Positions 34,715 through 44,495 are shown, numbered from the stretch's first letter. The stretch: 64,000 bases of DNA from Candidatus Dechloromonas phosphoritropha (GCA_016722705.1 JADKGN010000004.1:1488001-1552000); one strand, 5' to 3'. Notes: generated by a model not told the origin, from the sequence alone. Translations and numbers: made by a program.

Positions 34715-37231
34715 TCAGTCGGCCTTCGCCTTTTCCTTCATCGCCGCTTCGAGCGTCTTGATGTCGGCGGGCGACAACTGCGGTCGGTCCACCTTGATCG
34801 TCAGCTTGTTGAGATTACCGGTGAAAGCAAAAGGCGGCTTGTAGTCGGCATCGTTCACGCCGGTGAGCGTGTCCGAACCGATGTCAAAGCTCTCGTCCCA
34901 TTGGAGGATGATCGGCAGGGTCTTTTCCATCTTCTTGGTGTCGACCACCTTGCCGTCGACCTTCAGCGTGCCGACACCGGGCCGGCCGAGGCCGCTGAAG
35001 CTGTTGAAGACCAGCGTGCCGACGCCCAGGCCGTCGTACTTGAAGTCGAACTCGACCGTGTGCTTGCCGGGGGTCAGCGCCTCTGCACCTTCCCACTTGA
35101 TCCGCTCCAGGTCGACCATGTTCCACAGGTACACCGGCTTGCTCTTGAGCAGGTAGAAGCCGTAGCCGGCGAAGCGCCCGCCCGAGGTCAATAGCATGCC
35201 TTCGGCGCCGCCTTGCGGCACGTCGATGTCCGCGGTGATGGTGTACGAGGTGTTCAGCAGCAGTGGCGAGTCACCCTGCGGCAGCCCGACCATCGGCCGC
35301 GTATAGACAAACTCGCTCCGCCCGGCGGTGATGTTCGGCCGCGATGCGATCATGCGTGCCGCGACCGACGCGTCGAGCGGGAAGACCTGGTGCTTCTTCG
35401 CCTCGGCGATGAACGCTGCGCGCATCTGCTTGACCTTCTCCGGGTGTTGCGCCGCGATGTCCTGCGACTGGCTGAAGTCCTTGTTCAGGTTGTAAAGCTG
35501 GAACACCTGATTGTTCAGCGGGTCGGGGTTAGCCGCACCAAAGGCTTCCCACGGCGCGCGATCAACCTTGGTGCTGAGCATCCAGCCGTCGTCATACAGC
35601 GCCCACTGGCCCATCATCTCGAAGTACTGGACCTTGTGGTGCGATGGCGTCTTGGCGTTCGCCGCGTCGAACGTATAGGCAAAGCTTGTGCCCTCGATCG
35701 GCTTCTGCTTGATGCCGTCGACCACCTCGGGGGCCTTGATGCCGGCGGCCTCAAGGATGGTCGGCAAGACGTCAATGACGTGGATGAACTGATTGCGCAA
35801 GGCGCCCTTGTCCTTGATGCGCGCCGGCCACGAGACGACCATGTTCTGGTTGATGCCGCCGAGGCGCGAAGCGTTCTGCTTGAACCAGTCGAACGGCGTG
35901 TCGAAGGCCCACGACCAGCCTGCCGACATGTGGTTGTAGGTTTGGTCGGTCCCCCACACGTCGTACCACTTCATCTGCACGTCCACCGGAATCGAGACGC
36001 CATTGAAGAACGCCACTTCATTGGGCGTGCCCAGCGGTCCGCCTTCGGCGCTGGTGCCGTTGTCGCCGTTGATGTAGATGATGAGCGTGTTGTCGAGCTT
36101 GCCCAGGTCCTGGAAGGACTGAATGACGCGGCCGATCTCGTGGTCATTGTACGCGGCGTAGGCGGCGAAGACCTCGACCTGGCGGATGTAGAGCTTCTTA
36201 GCCTCGGCGCTGAGCGAGTCCCACGGTGGCAGGACCTTGTCCGGCCAGGGCGACAGTTGGGTGTCCGCCGGGATCACGCCGAGCTTCTTCTGGTTTTCGA
36301 AGATGCGTTCGCGCAGCTTCTGGTAGCCGTCGTCGAACAGGTGCATGGCGTGGATCTTGTCGACCCATTCCTTGGTCGGGTGGTGCGGTGCGTGCGTCGC
36401 ACCCGGCGCGTACTTGACGAAGATCGGCTTGCCCGGGTCGATCTGGTGCATCCGCGTTGTCCAGTCGATCGCTTCGTCGGCCATTGCAGTGATCAGGTTC
36501 CAGGTGCCGGGCGGCTTGCCGAGGAAGGGATAGATCTGCGTCGTGTTGCGAAACAGGTTCGGCTCCCACTGGTTGGCGTCGCCGCCGACGAAACCGTAGA
36601 AGTACTCGAAGCCCATACCGGTCGGCCACTGGTTGAACGGGCCTGACTGGCTGGCCTGGAAGACCGGCGTGTTGTGGTCCTTGCCGAACCACGAGGTGTT
36701 GTAGCCGTTGTCCAGCAGAATGCGGCCGATCGTCGCGTTGTCGACGCCGATCACGCTGTTGTAGCCGGGGAAGCCCGTCGACTGCTCGCCGATCACGCCG
36801 AAGCCGACCGAATGGTGATTGCGCCCGGTGATCAGCGCGGCGCGCGTCGGCGAGCACAGCGCGGTCGAGAACATGCGGTTGTAACGCAGCCCTTCATTGG
36901 CGATGCGGTCCATCGCCGGCGTCGGGATCACGCCACCGAAGGTGCTCGGTACCGCGAAGCCGGCATCGTCGGTAATAATGAGGAGTACGTTCGGCGCAAT
37001 TTTCGGCGGCACGACGCGCGGCGCCCACCAAGGCTTGGATTGCAGCGCGTCATTCTTGATGACGCCACCGAATTTTGGCTCCGGCCGTGGCAATTGCTTG
37101 CCGCTGATAGTCGTCGTCGCGCTGGGAGAACCGAGCGTGCCGGTAACCTGCTGCGCCCTGAGTGGCCCAACCATCGCGAGTGAAATGGCAACCACGCCAG
37201 TTGCCTTGAATATTGATCGTAAGGTAATCAT
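34715..37231 (-). CDS. Periplasmic arylsulfatase, large form
   Basis: 838 residues. The start at 37231 has a GAGGAG Shine-Dalgarno and gives a signal peptide ending VGPLRAQQ. The sulfatase domain holds NVLLIITDDAGF (metal ligands) and the formylglycine motif CSPTRAALITGRN near residue 130; the Cys must be oxidised by a maturase not found in this window. HAPHHPTKEW and DNGTSAEGGP complete the site. A beta-sandwich C-terminal region of about 220 residues follows. It should hydrolyse sulfate esters in the periplasm; substrate unknown. It heads the minus-strand cluster after the porin-like gene. Confidence 0.92.
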   Translation of the reverse strand: MITLRSIFKATGVVAISLAMVGPLRAQQVTGTLGSPSATTTISGKQLPRPEPKFGGVIKNDALQSKPWWAPRVVPPKIAPNVLLIITDDAGFAVPSTFGGVIPTPAMDRIANEGLRYNRMFSTALCSPTRAALITGRNHHSVGFGVIGEQSTGFPGYNSVIGVDNATIGRILLDNGYNTSWFGKDHNTPVFQASQSGPFNQWPTGMGFEYFYGFVGGDANQWEPNLFRNTTQIYPFLGKPPGTWNLITAMADEAIDWTTRMHQIDPGKPIFVKYAPGATHAPHHPTKEWVDKIHAMHLFDDGYQKLRERIFENQKKLGVIPADTQLSPWPDKVLPPWDSLSAEAKKLYIRQVEVFAAYAAYNDHEIGRVIQSFQDLGKLDNTLIIYINGDNGTSAEGGPLGTPNEVAFFNGVSIPVDVQMKWYDVWGTDQTYNHMSAGWSWAFDTPFDWFKQNASRLGGINQNMVVSWPARIKDKGALRNQFIHVIDVLPTILEAAGIKAPEVVDGIKQKPIEGTSFAYTFDAANAKTPSHHKVQYFEMMGQWALYDDGWMLSTKVDRAPWEAFGAANPDPLNNQVFQLYNLNKDFSQSQDIAAQHPEKVKQMRAAFIAEAKKHQVFPLDASVAARMIASRPNITAGRSEFVYTRPMVGLPQGDSPLLLNTSYTITADIDVPQGGAEGMLLTSGGRFAGYGFYLLKSKPVYLWNMVDLERIKWEGAEALTPGKHTVEFDFKYDGLGVGTLVFNSFSGLGRPGVGTLKVDGKVVDTKKMEKTLPIILQWDESFDIGSDTLTGVNDADYKPPFAFTGNLNKLTIKVDRPQLSPADIKTLEAAMKEKAKAD

Positions 37232-37310
37232 TGTTGTCTCCTCGTACGAAATATTGCTGCCATCAAACATCCAACACTATTGCCGTCGCACCTGTAACTC
37301 CGGACAGCCT

Positions 37311-38147
37311 TCAGAAAACGAAATTGACACCCAGCGCCGCACCACCCATGTTGAGATCCTTGATCAGCTTGTCGCCATTTTCAAAGGCCATGTAACGATA
37401 GTCGAGGCGCACGTCGCCCCATGGATAGGCATAGCCGATCCCCGCACTTGCCTGCCAGGTGGTTATCGAATCGCCGCCCCCGACATCGACATAGAAGGGA
37501 GCGAACCAGTTGCCTTCGCCAAGTTTGACCCTGCCCTTGGCCCCAACAATGCCGGCGGTGACGCTCTGCGACTTGCCGACGCTACCCGACCGCGGCAGGA
37601 GTACGGTATTGCCGTTCGGCCCGGTCAATGCGGCGTTGAGGTTCCAGTCGACGCTAGCATCGAGCTTGAGATAACGGAAGCCGGCGATGAGATCCACATT
37701 GGCCGCTGGTCCGGCAACGACTGAATAGCCGCCCACCATCGACCAAATGAAAGATTTCAGCGAACCGTTGGAATAGGTATCCACAATCTGGGCCGGGCCG
37801 CCGCCGGAGCTTCTTGCTTTGGTCGTGCTCTTGCTATCGCCTAAATTCATGTAAACGAAATCAGTCCCCACCAACCAGTTTCCGTATCGCGCTTCCCCTG
37901 CAAGAAGGGCTGCCATTTTAAGATCTCGCAGCCATTCATTCGGCGCAACCGAAATCTCACTTTCCAGATGGGTGGAGGCCACGGGGCCGAAGTCCAGGTT
38001 GGTCTTGATAACCGGTAGCCACAGGTAGGGCATCAGCGAGAACTTCCACGCCTCCCCTGATTCCTGGGCGGTGGCTGAAAGCGGCAGGGCTGCGCTAGCG
38101 ACCGTTGCAGCGCAAATTGCCGCAATCTTCCTGACTGAAAGTTTCAT
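37311..38147 (-). CDS. Outer-membrane beta-barrel protein
   Basis: 278 residues from the ATG at 38147 with signal peptide MKLSVRKIAAICAATVASAALPLSATA. The mature protein alternates hydrophobic and polar residues with repeated aromatic girdles (FSLMPYLWLPVIKTN, LDLIAGFRYLKLD-like, DVRLDYRYMAF) and ends in Phe (GVNFVF), the signal for barrel insertion. It resembles OmpW/OmpA-barrel type porin-like proteins of about 10-12 strands. It precedes the arylsulfatase on the same strand and may supply substrate; this is inference. Confidence 0.82.
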   Translation of the reverse strand: MKLSVRKIAAICAATVASAALPLSATAQESGEAWKFSLMPYLWLPVIKTNLDFGPVASTHLESEISVAPNEWLRDLKMAALLAGEARYGNWLVGTDFVYMNLGDSKSTTKARSSGGGPAQIVDTYSNGSLKSFIWSMVGGYSVVAGPAANVDLIAGFRYLKLDASVDWNLNAALTGPNGNTVLLPRSGSVGKSQSVTAGIVGAKGRVKLGEGNWFAPFYVDVGGGDSITTWQASAGIGYAYPWGDVRLDYRYMAFENGDKLIKDLNMGGAALGVNFVF

Positions 38148-38368
38148 GTCCTCAATCCTCCACCATGAATGGCCTGAATTTTGTGATTTACCTGGCAAAC
38201 CGCCGCCGGCAACGGCAAACCGGAAGTCTGCACATGGTACCAAGTAATTTTAAAAAGTAATTGACACTTTGCGTCACCCAGTGTGGCCAATTGATGGATA
38301 TGGAGAATGATGCGCTTGCCGTCCATCCTTGCTGTATATTCATTCAGATAATTTTCCACGGACCAACC

Positions 38369-38944
38369 ATGAAATTGCGAATTCCCCTGATTATTGCCGC
38401 CTTTGCCGGCATCCTCGGCGCCTGCCAGGACACCCCAATGTCGCAAGGCGAGAACATGACACAAAAGCAGATTATCGAGAAGCGTGAAAAAATCCTGAAC
38501 ATGGCCAACAAGGCATTGACCAGGCTTTACGCCCAGAACCCCGGCGTGCGCAAGGAAATCGAACAGGCGGCGGGCTACGGTGTATTCGACATCACCACCA
38601 TCAATGCCGTGCTGCTGGTCGGCGCCAAAGGCCCCGGCGTGATCTTTGACAACAAGACCAAAACGCATACCTTCATGACTTCCATGCGCGTCGGTACTGG
38701 TCCGGGGCTCGGCTATCAGGAGCTCTATCAGATCTTCGTCTTCAAGTCGAAGGAGGCGCTTGATCAGTTCAAGGTCAGCGACAAGGTCGGCGGCGACCTC
38801 ATGGCATCGACGACTGTCGGGACAAAAGCCGAGCAGATTTCCGCCAATCCATACATCACCGTCTATCAGCTCAGTGAAAAGGGGTATGCCCTCCAGGCCA
38901 ATTATGGTGGAGCGGTCTACATGGTCGATCCGGATCTGAACTGA
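38369..38944 (+). CDS. SYLF-domain (YSC84-like) lipoprotein
   Basis: 191 residues. The ATG at 38369 gives a lipoprotein signal MKLRIPLIIAAFAGILGAC. The rest fits the SYLF/DUF500 lipid-binding domain: AGYGVFDITTINAVLLVGAKGPGVIFDNKTK, then MRVGTGPGLGYQE and a C-terminal EKGYALQANYGGAVYMVDPDLN. These proteins bind phosphoinositide-like or other anionic lipids. It diverges from the outer-membrane protein gene and is closed by a strong terminator. Confidence 0.85.
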   Translation: MKLRIPLIIAAFAGILGACQDTPMSQGENMTQKQIIEKREKILNMANKALTRLYAQNPGVRKEIEQAAGYGVFDITTINAVLLVGAKGPGVIFDNKTKTHTFMTSMRVGTGPGLGYQELYQIFVFKSKEALDQFKVSDKVGGDLMASTTVGTKAEQISANPYITVYQLSEKGYALQANYGGAVYMVDPDLN

Positions 38945-38987
38945 GTCTGCGTCATCTGCACTGGCAATTAACACCGCCGAAAAAGAG

Positions 38988-39015
38988 AAGGCCCCGTTCC
39001 GGGGCCTTCATCATT
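38988..39015 (+). terminator. Strong Rho-independent terminator, probably bidirectional
   Basis: Perfect 9-bp stem AAGGCCCCG-TTC-CGGGGCCTT (38988-39008) followed by a T-rich tail (TCATCATTTT). On the minus strand the same stem is followed by CTCTTTTTC, so it can also stop gyrB-direction transcripts. Confidence 0.88.
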
Positions 39016-39044
39016 TTACTTGCCGCAATTTGCAATGAGCCGGC

Positions 39045-39164
39045 TTAATATTGTTGCTTCCCCTTGATGTTGCCGACCGTTCCACCAACAACGGCACCGA
39101 CAGCCGTACCGGTCCACCCACTGCCACCGGAAATCGCCGCAATGGGACGATCATATATCGATCC
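39045..39164 (-). pseudogene. 3' remnant of a glycine-zipper 2TM gene
   Basis: Directly behind the gyrB stop, in another frame, the minus strand reads DRPIAAISGGSGWTGTAVGA, continuing VVGGTVGNIKGKQQY, then a stop at 39045-39047. This is the glycine-zipper pattern of small outer-membrane lipoproteins. The frame is closed by a TGA about 45 codons upstream, inside gyrB, with no usable start, so only the C-terminal end of a former gene remains, still next to the terminator. Confidence 0.55.
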
Positions 39165-41628
39165 GTGCCTTCAATGCATTGGATTCAATGAAAGCCCGGC
39201 GCGGTTCGACAAGTTCTCCCATCAGGGTGGTAAAAATTTCGTCGGCAGCAATGGCATCGTCGATCTGAACCCGGAGCAGTCGGCGCACCTTCGGATCCAT
39301 GGTCGTTTCCCACAACTGTTCCGGGTTCATTTCGCCAAGCCCCTTGTAACGCTGCTTGCTGATTCCGCGTTCGACATCGGCGAGTAGCCACTTCATGGCA
39401 TCGCCGAAATTGCTGACCGCCTGTTTTTTTTCACCGCGCACCATCAATGCGCCCGGACCGAAGAGGTCGGCAAGGGTTTCCGCAGTCCGCCGCAGTTGCA
39501 GGTAATCCCCGGAGAGCAGCAAGTCATCGTCAATCAGACCCACCTTGAGGTTGCCATGGTGAATTTTCTCGACACGCAATGTCCACACCTCCTGGATATC
39601 GTCAAACCGTGGCACGATGCGGATTGCGCTTGAAACCTGCCGGGCTACCAGTTCCGCACTTGCCTTCGCACTCTCTTCCGAACCAAGGTCCACCTTCAGG
39701 TTATGCTGGACAAGCGCCTTAAGTACCTCGGGATCGACCAGATGCGATATGCGCTCGATGACCGCTTCGGTCAACAGCCATGAACGCGCCAATTCCTCCA
39801 GTGCCGAACCAGTGATTGGCTCAGTCCCCACTCTCGCGGTAAGACTTGCCTCGTCCATTGCCATGCGCAGCAGGAATTGATGGTATTCCTGGTCATCCTT
39901 GAGATAACGCTCGGTCTTTCCGTGCTTTACCTTATAGAGCGGCGGCTGCGCGATATACACATAGCCACGCTCAATCAACTCCGGCATCTGCCGGTAGAGC
40001 AGCGTCAGCAGCAGTGTCCGGATATGTGCACCATCCACGTCGGCATCGGTCATGATAATGATGCGGTGGTAGCGCAGTTTCTCAATTTTGAATTCATCCT
40101 TACCAATGCCGGTACCGAGAGCCGTGATCAGCGTGACAATCTGGTCACTGGAAATCAGTTTGTCGAAACGCGCCTTCTCGACATTGAGAACCTTGCCGCG
40201 AAGCGGAAGAATTGCTTGGAACTTGCGGTCGCGACCCTGCTTGGCCGAGCCACCCGCTGAATCACCCTCGACAATGTACATTTCGCATAGCGCTGGATCC
40301 TTTTCCTGGCAATCAGCGAGCTTTCCCGGTAGCCCAATGCCATCAAGGACACCCTTGCGCCGCGTCATCTCGCGCGCGCGTCGCGCTGCTTCCCGAGCCC
40401 GCGAGGCTTCGACAATCTTTCCCGTTATAACCTTGGCATCAGCCGGCCGTTCAAGCAGGAAATCTGCCAGCTTCTGAGCAACCACTTCTTCAACTGCCGG
40501 CCTGGCTTCCGACGAGACAAGCTTCATCTTTGTCTGCGAGGAAAATTTCGGATCAGGCATCTTCACCGAGAGTACGCAGGCCAGTCCCTCCCGCATATCG
40601 TCGCCGGCAATCTCAACCTTGGCCTTCTTGGCAATCTCGTTTTCGTCGATGTACTTGTTGATGACCCGGGTCATCGCCATGCGTAACCCAGTCAGGTGCG
40701 TGCCACCATCCGACTGCGGGATGTTGTTCGTGAAACAGAGAACTTGCTCCTGGTAGGAATCGTTCCACTGCATCGCGACTTCAACACCGATGGTTACACC
40801 GGTATCGCCAACCTTGGCTTCGCCGGCGGAATAGAAGACATTCGGGTGCAGAACCGTCTTCGTCCGGTTGATGTACTGTACGAAACTCTTGACACCACCG
40901 GCAAACGCAAAATCCTCTTCCTTGCCGCTACGTTGGTCGATCAACCGGATACGGACGCCATTATTCAGAAATGATAATTCGCGTAGGCGCTTGGCGAGAA
41001 TTTCGTAGTGAAACTCGATATGTTCGAAAATTTCATCGTCAGCAAGGAAATGTACCTCAGTCCCACGCTTTTCCGTATTGCCAAGTATCTTCAGCGGCGA
41101 TACCTCAATACCGTCACGAACTTCAATGATGCGCTCGATAGCATGACCACGACAGAACTCCATGAAGTTTTTCTTGCCGTCACGACGGATAGTTAGACGT
41201 AACCACTTCGAGAGCGCATTGACACAGGAGACGCCGACCCCATGCAAGCCACCCGAGACCTTGTAGGAATTCTGGTTGAACTTACCACCAGCATGCAATT
41301 CGGTCAGGGCGATCTCGGCGGCAGTCCGTCTAGGCTTGTGCTTGTCATCCATCTTGATGCCGGTCGGAATGCCACGGCCATTATCGGTCACACTGATTGA
41401 GTTGTCGGTGTGTATTGTCACGACAATATCGTCACAATGCCCAGCTAGCGCTTCGTCAATCGAGTTGTCTACAACTTCAAATACCAGGTGATGCAGGCCG
41501 GTGCCGTCCGAGGTATCCCCAATATACATGCCCGGGCGTTTGCGCACGGCCTCCAGGCCTTCAAGGATCTGAATGCTGGATTCACCATAGATCGATACTT
41601 CACCCTGCGGGCCGTTTTCATTACTCAT
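39151..41628 (-). CDS. gyrB: DNA gyrase subunit B
   Basis: 825 residues, the longer proteobacterial form. The GHKL ATPase has VDNSIDEALAGHCDDI and GGLHGVGVSCVNALS; the Toprim domain has EGDSAGGSAKQGRDRKFQAILPLRGK and DADVDGAHIRTL; the tail contains QRYKGLGEMNPEQLWETTMDP. With GyrA it introduces negative supercoils. It follows dnaN by 40 bases on the same strand, the conserved dnaA-dnaN-gyrB order. Confidence 0.99.
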   Translation of the reverse strand: MSNENGPQGEVSIYGESSIQILEGLEAVRKRPGMYIGDTSDGTGLHHLVFEVVDNSIDEALAGHCDDIVVTIHTDNSISVTDNGRGIPTGIKMDDKHKPRRTAAEIALTELHAGGKFNQNSYKVSGGLHGVGVSCVNALSKWLRLTIRRDGKKNFMEFCRGHAIERIIEVRDGIEVSPLKILGNTEKRGTEVHFLADDEIFEHIEFHYEILAKRLRELSFLNNGVRIRLIDQRSGKEEDFAFAGGVKSFVQYINRTKTVLHPNVFYSAGEAKVGDTGVTIGVEVAMQWNDSYQEQVLCFTNNIPQSDGGTHLTGLRMAMTRVINKYIDENEIAKKAKVEIAGDDMREGLACVLSVKMPDPKFSSQTKMKLVSSEARPAVEEVVAQKLADFLLERPADAKVITGKIVEASRAREAARRAREMTRRKGVLDGIGLPGKLADCQEKDPALCEMYIVEGDSAGGSAKQGRDRKFQAILPLRGKVLNVEKARFDKLISSDQIVTLITALGTGIGKDEFKIEKLRYHRIIIMTDADVDGAHIRTLLLTLLYRQMPELIERGYVYIAQPPLYKVKHGKTERYLKDDQEYHQFLLRMAMDEASLTARVGTEPITGSALEELARSWLLTEAVIERISHLVDPEVLKALVQHNLKVDLGSEESAKASAELVARQVSSAIRIVPRFDDIQEVWTLRVEKIHHGNLKVGLIDDDLLLSGDYLQLRRTAETLADLFGPGALMVRGEKKQAVSNFGDAMKWLLADVERGISKQRYKGLGEMNPEQLWETTMDPKVRRLLRVQIDDAIAADEIFTTLMGELVEPRRAFIESNALKARIDI

Positions 41629-41668
41629 TTAATCTTTCCAATTTGAAACTCTACTATTGCTTCAAAAT

Positions 41669-42775
41669 TCAGATACGCATCGGCATGACAACATATTTGA
41701 AGCGCTCGTCTCCCGGAATAGTGATCAGGGAACTCGAATTGGCGTCGTTGAAACTCCATTGAATTTCGTTGCTGTGAACATTGTTCAGAACGTCAAGCAG
41801 ATATCCGACGTTGAAACCGACGTCGATGGCATCGCCTGCGTACTGGACTTCGAGTTCTTCTACCGCTTCTTCCTGCTCGGCATTGGCGGCGACCAAATTC
41901 AGACAGTTGTCACCCAGAACAACCCGCACACCCCTGAACTTTTCATTGGTCAGAATCGCGGCCCGGTTCATCGCCTGCACCAGCGCCTGCCGGCCCACAG
42001 TCAGGTGATTCCTCAACGTCGACGGAACCACCCGTTCATAGTCAGGGAACTTGCCGTCGATGACCTTGGAAACAAGCACAACAGAACCAAAAGAAAAACG
42101 CACTTGATTCGACGCCATGGTTACCGTAAGCGTGTCATCGGTTTCCATCAGGAGACGATTCAGTTCGAGAACCGTCTTGCGTGGAAGAATCATCTCCTGG
42201 CGCGGCAAATCGGCTTCGATCTCGGCACTTCCATAGGCCAAGCGATGACCATCCGTCGCCACCGCGCGCAAATCCCTGCCATCAACCAGCAGCAAAAGAC
42301 CATTCAGATAATACCTGACATCCTGGGTAGCCATGCTGTACTGGGTCTTGCCCAACAACTGACGGAAGGCCTTTTGCGAAATCTGAAACTGTTTCGTCTC
42401 GCCTTCGCTCACCGTCATCCGCGGAAAATCATCGGCTGGCAAGGTTTGCAGGGTAAAACGACTCCGTCCCGAACGTACCTGCAACCGTTTGTCCTCAAGA
42501 ATCAGACTGACCTCCGATCCCTCCGGCAATGAACGCAGAATGTCCTGCAACTTGCGTGCACCGGTTGTTACCGAGCCATCACCGTCACCACCGCTGCCTT
42601 GCGCGGCCGTCGTTATCTGTATTTCGATATCGGTTGCAAGGAAGGTAAGGCGGTCACCTTTCTTTTCCAGAAGAACATTGGAGAGTATTGGCAGCGTGTG
42701 ACGACGTTCAACAATTCCCGACACAGACTGTAATGGTGCCAGAAGCGTGTCTCTTTGGGTTTTGATAAGAATCAT
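41669..42775 (-). CDS. dnaN: DNA polymerase III beta sliding clamp
   Basis: 368 residues, standard length, with three repeated clamp domains. Conserved features are LQSVSGIVERRHTLPILSNVLL at the N-terminus and the C-terminal MPMRI peptide that forms the protein-binding groove edge. It forms the ring that tethers polymerase to DNA. It lies between dnaA and gyrB. Confidence 0.98.
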   Translation of the reverse strand: MILIKTQRDTLLAPLQSVSGIVERRHTLPILSNVLLEKKGDRLTFLATDIEIQITTAAQGSGGDGDGSVTTGARKLQDILRSLPEGSEVSLILEDKRLQVRSGRSRFTLQTLPADDFPRMTVSEGETKQFQISQKAFRQLLGKTQYSMATQDVRYYLNGLLLLVDGRDLRAVATDGHRLAYGSAEIEADLPRQEMILPRKTVLELNRLLMETDDTLTVTMASNQVRFSFGSVVLVSKVIDGKFPDYERVVPSTLRNHLTVGRQALVQAMNRAAILTNEKFRGVRVVLGDNCLNLVAANAEQEEAVEELEVQYAGDAIDVGFNVGYLLDVLNNVHSNEIQWSFNDANSSSLITIPGDERFKYVVMPMRI

Positions 42776-42985
42776 AAATAAAATACCTATAAAGACTATA
42801 TCGGGAACAATTCTGTGGAAAACACAAAAAAACGTTTTACTTTCAGATCATTACCAAGCAGATTAGGGTCTGCGTAAAACGCTGCGTTGCCTGGGGATGG
42901 ATTCTGGACAATTTTCCCACAAAGTGGAAATGACAGACTAACTGACAATCGACAAACAGGTTTTCAACAGATTTGTCCACAATGC
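42776..42985. promoter_or_regulatory. dnaA-dnaN intergenic region with weak DnaA boxes
   Basis: A 210-bp gap, AT-rich near dnaN. It holds TGTGGAAAA (42814-42822, one mismatch to the DnaA box complement) and TTGTCCACA (42973-42981, one mismatch). No perfect box is present. This is a usual position for oriC or the dnaN promoter, but the evidence for an origin here is weak. Confidence 0.4.
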
Positions 42986-44353
42986 TCATCCCTTCAGGAC
43001 CTGGAGCAATACGTGCAGATCATGATTGAGTTCGCTCTCCCTCAAGCGGAGCGCTTCAATGGTTCTCACCGCATGAATGACTGTTGTGTGGTCACGTCCG
43101 CCAAAAGCGTCGCCAATTTCCGGATAACTGTGTGACGTCACCTCCCGACAGAGCCACATTGCGACCTGCCTCGGTCGCGCAATGGCGCGGGTCCGTTTCT
43201 TGGAGAAGAGTTCGGCGACCTTGATCTTGTAATAATCGCCCACCGTCCTCTGGATATTGTCAATACCGATATTGCGGACCGCGCCTATCAGGTCCTTGAG
43301 CGCTTCCTTCGCTAGATCCATCGCGATGATTCGCCCGTGAAACGAAGCGTACGCCATAACCTTCTTCAAGGCACCTTCAAGTTCCCGGACATTCGAACGC
43401 AGATGCTTGGCAACGAAAAAAGCGACTTCGTCATCAAGTTGCATCCCTTCCGCTTCAGCTTTGCGCTTGAGAATTGCGACCCGCATTTCCAGTTCAGGTG
43501 GTTCGATCTGGACCGTCAGACCCCAGTCAAATCGTGTAACCAGGCGATCGTCAAGGCCATTGATGTCCTTTGGGTAGGTATCGCAGGTAATAATGATTTG
43601 CTTGCGGGATTCAATCAGCGCATTGAAAAGGAAAAAAAATTCTTCTTGGGACCGATTCTTGCCGTTGAAGAACTGGACATCGTCGAGTAACAGCACGTCA
43701 AGTGAGCGATAAGTGCGCTTGAAGCTATCGAATGACTTTTGCTGATAGGCCCGCACAACGTCAGAATAATAATCCTCGGCGTGGACATAACGAACGATCT
43801 TGTCTGGGGTCTCGGCCAAGATTTTGTTACCGATGGCGTGGATTAGGTGGGTCTTGCCAAGTCCTGCGCCACCGTAGATAAACAAGGGATTGTAGGCTCC
43901 CCCTGGGTTGTTCGCGACCTGGACGGACGCAGCTCGCGCCAGATCGTTTGCCTTGCCAACGACCAGATTATCGAATGTGAACGAGTCAAAGAGGCGTGAC
44001 TTTTCGTACGAACTGTTACGCTTTTCGTTCCGCTCCGCCGCTGGTGCGAGGTTCCTTGTTGCTTCTGCAGCAAATTGTGGTGCGCTTCCGCGAGAGTCGC
44101 CCGGCCTCACGCCGTCAATGACCAAGGTGATGGTAACTGGCTGCGCGTAGAAGCCGCGACTGTGGTCCTCGATACGTTTCATGTAGCGATCGCGAACCCA
44201 TTTCATAATGAATCCGTTGGGCGCAATCAGGCGCAGTCCTTCAAGGGGGGTATTCTCCCCTTCCAGTCGCAGCGGCTTGATCCAGGTGTTGAACTGTTGC
44301 ACCGGCAATTCCTGCTCAAAACGCTGCAAACAGGATTCCCAAAAACCGCCCAT
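42986..44353 (-). CDS. dnaA: Chromosomal replication initiator protein
   Basis: About 455 residues. Domain I opens GGFWESCLQRFEQELPVQQFNTWIKPL. Domain III has Walker A GGAGLGKTH and Walker B VLLLDDVQFF. Domain IV ends with the DnaA signature RPRQVAMWLCREVTSHSYPEIG and GGRDHTTVIHA. I give the ATG at 44353; a TTG at 44360-44362 is 8 bases from a GAGGGG Shine-Dalgarno, whereas the ATG is 14 bases away, so initiation at the TTG (3 more residues) is quite possible and would weaken DnaA synthesis. One perfect DnaA box lies about 140 bases upstream. Confidence 0.98.
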   Translation of the reverse strand: MGGFWESCLQRFEQELPVQQFNTWIKPLRLEGENTPLEGLRLIAPNGFIMKWVRDRYMKRIEDHSRGFYAQPVTITLVIDGVRPGDSRGSAPQFAAEATRNLAPAAERNEKRNSSYEKSRLFDSFTFDNLVVGKANDLARAASVQVANNPGGAYNPLFIYGGAGLGKTHLIHAIGNKILAETPDKIVRYVHAEDYYSDVVRAYQQKSFDSFKRTYRSLDVLLLDDVQFFNGKNRSQEEFFFLFNALIESRKQIIITCDTYPKDINGLDDRLVTRFDWGLTVQIEPPELEMRVAILKRKAEAEGMQLDDEVAFFVAKHLRSNVRELEGALKKVMAYASFHGRIIAMDLAKEALKDLIGAVRNIGIDNIQRTVGDYYKIKVAELFSKKRTRAIARPRQVAMWLCREVTSHSYPEIGDAFGGRDHTTVIHAVRTIEALRLRESELNHDLHVLLQVLKG

Positions 44354-44495
44354 CGCCAACAATACCCCCTCTCCGCAGACCTGGTTGCAGCCTCTGGCGG
44401 AAGACCCTAGAATGGATTTATGGAATGAATAAAACGAATCCCAAGTGTAATGCCGATTGCCTGAGAACCGAAGATTCTACCTGTGTGAGCGGAAG

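Noticed and set aside
42776..42985. Definite oriC at the dnaA-dnaN gap
   Set aside because: Only one-mismatch DnaA boxes are present and no repeated AT-rich 13-mers; without GC skew for the genome I cannot place the origin.
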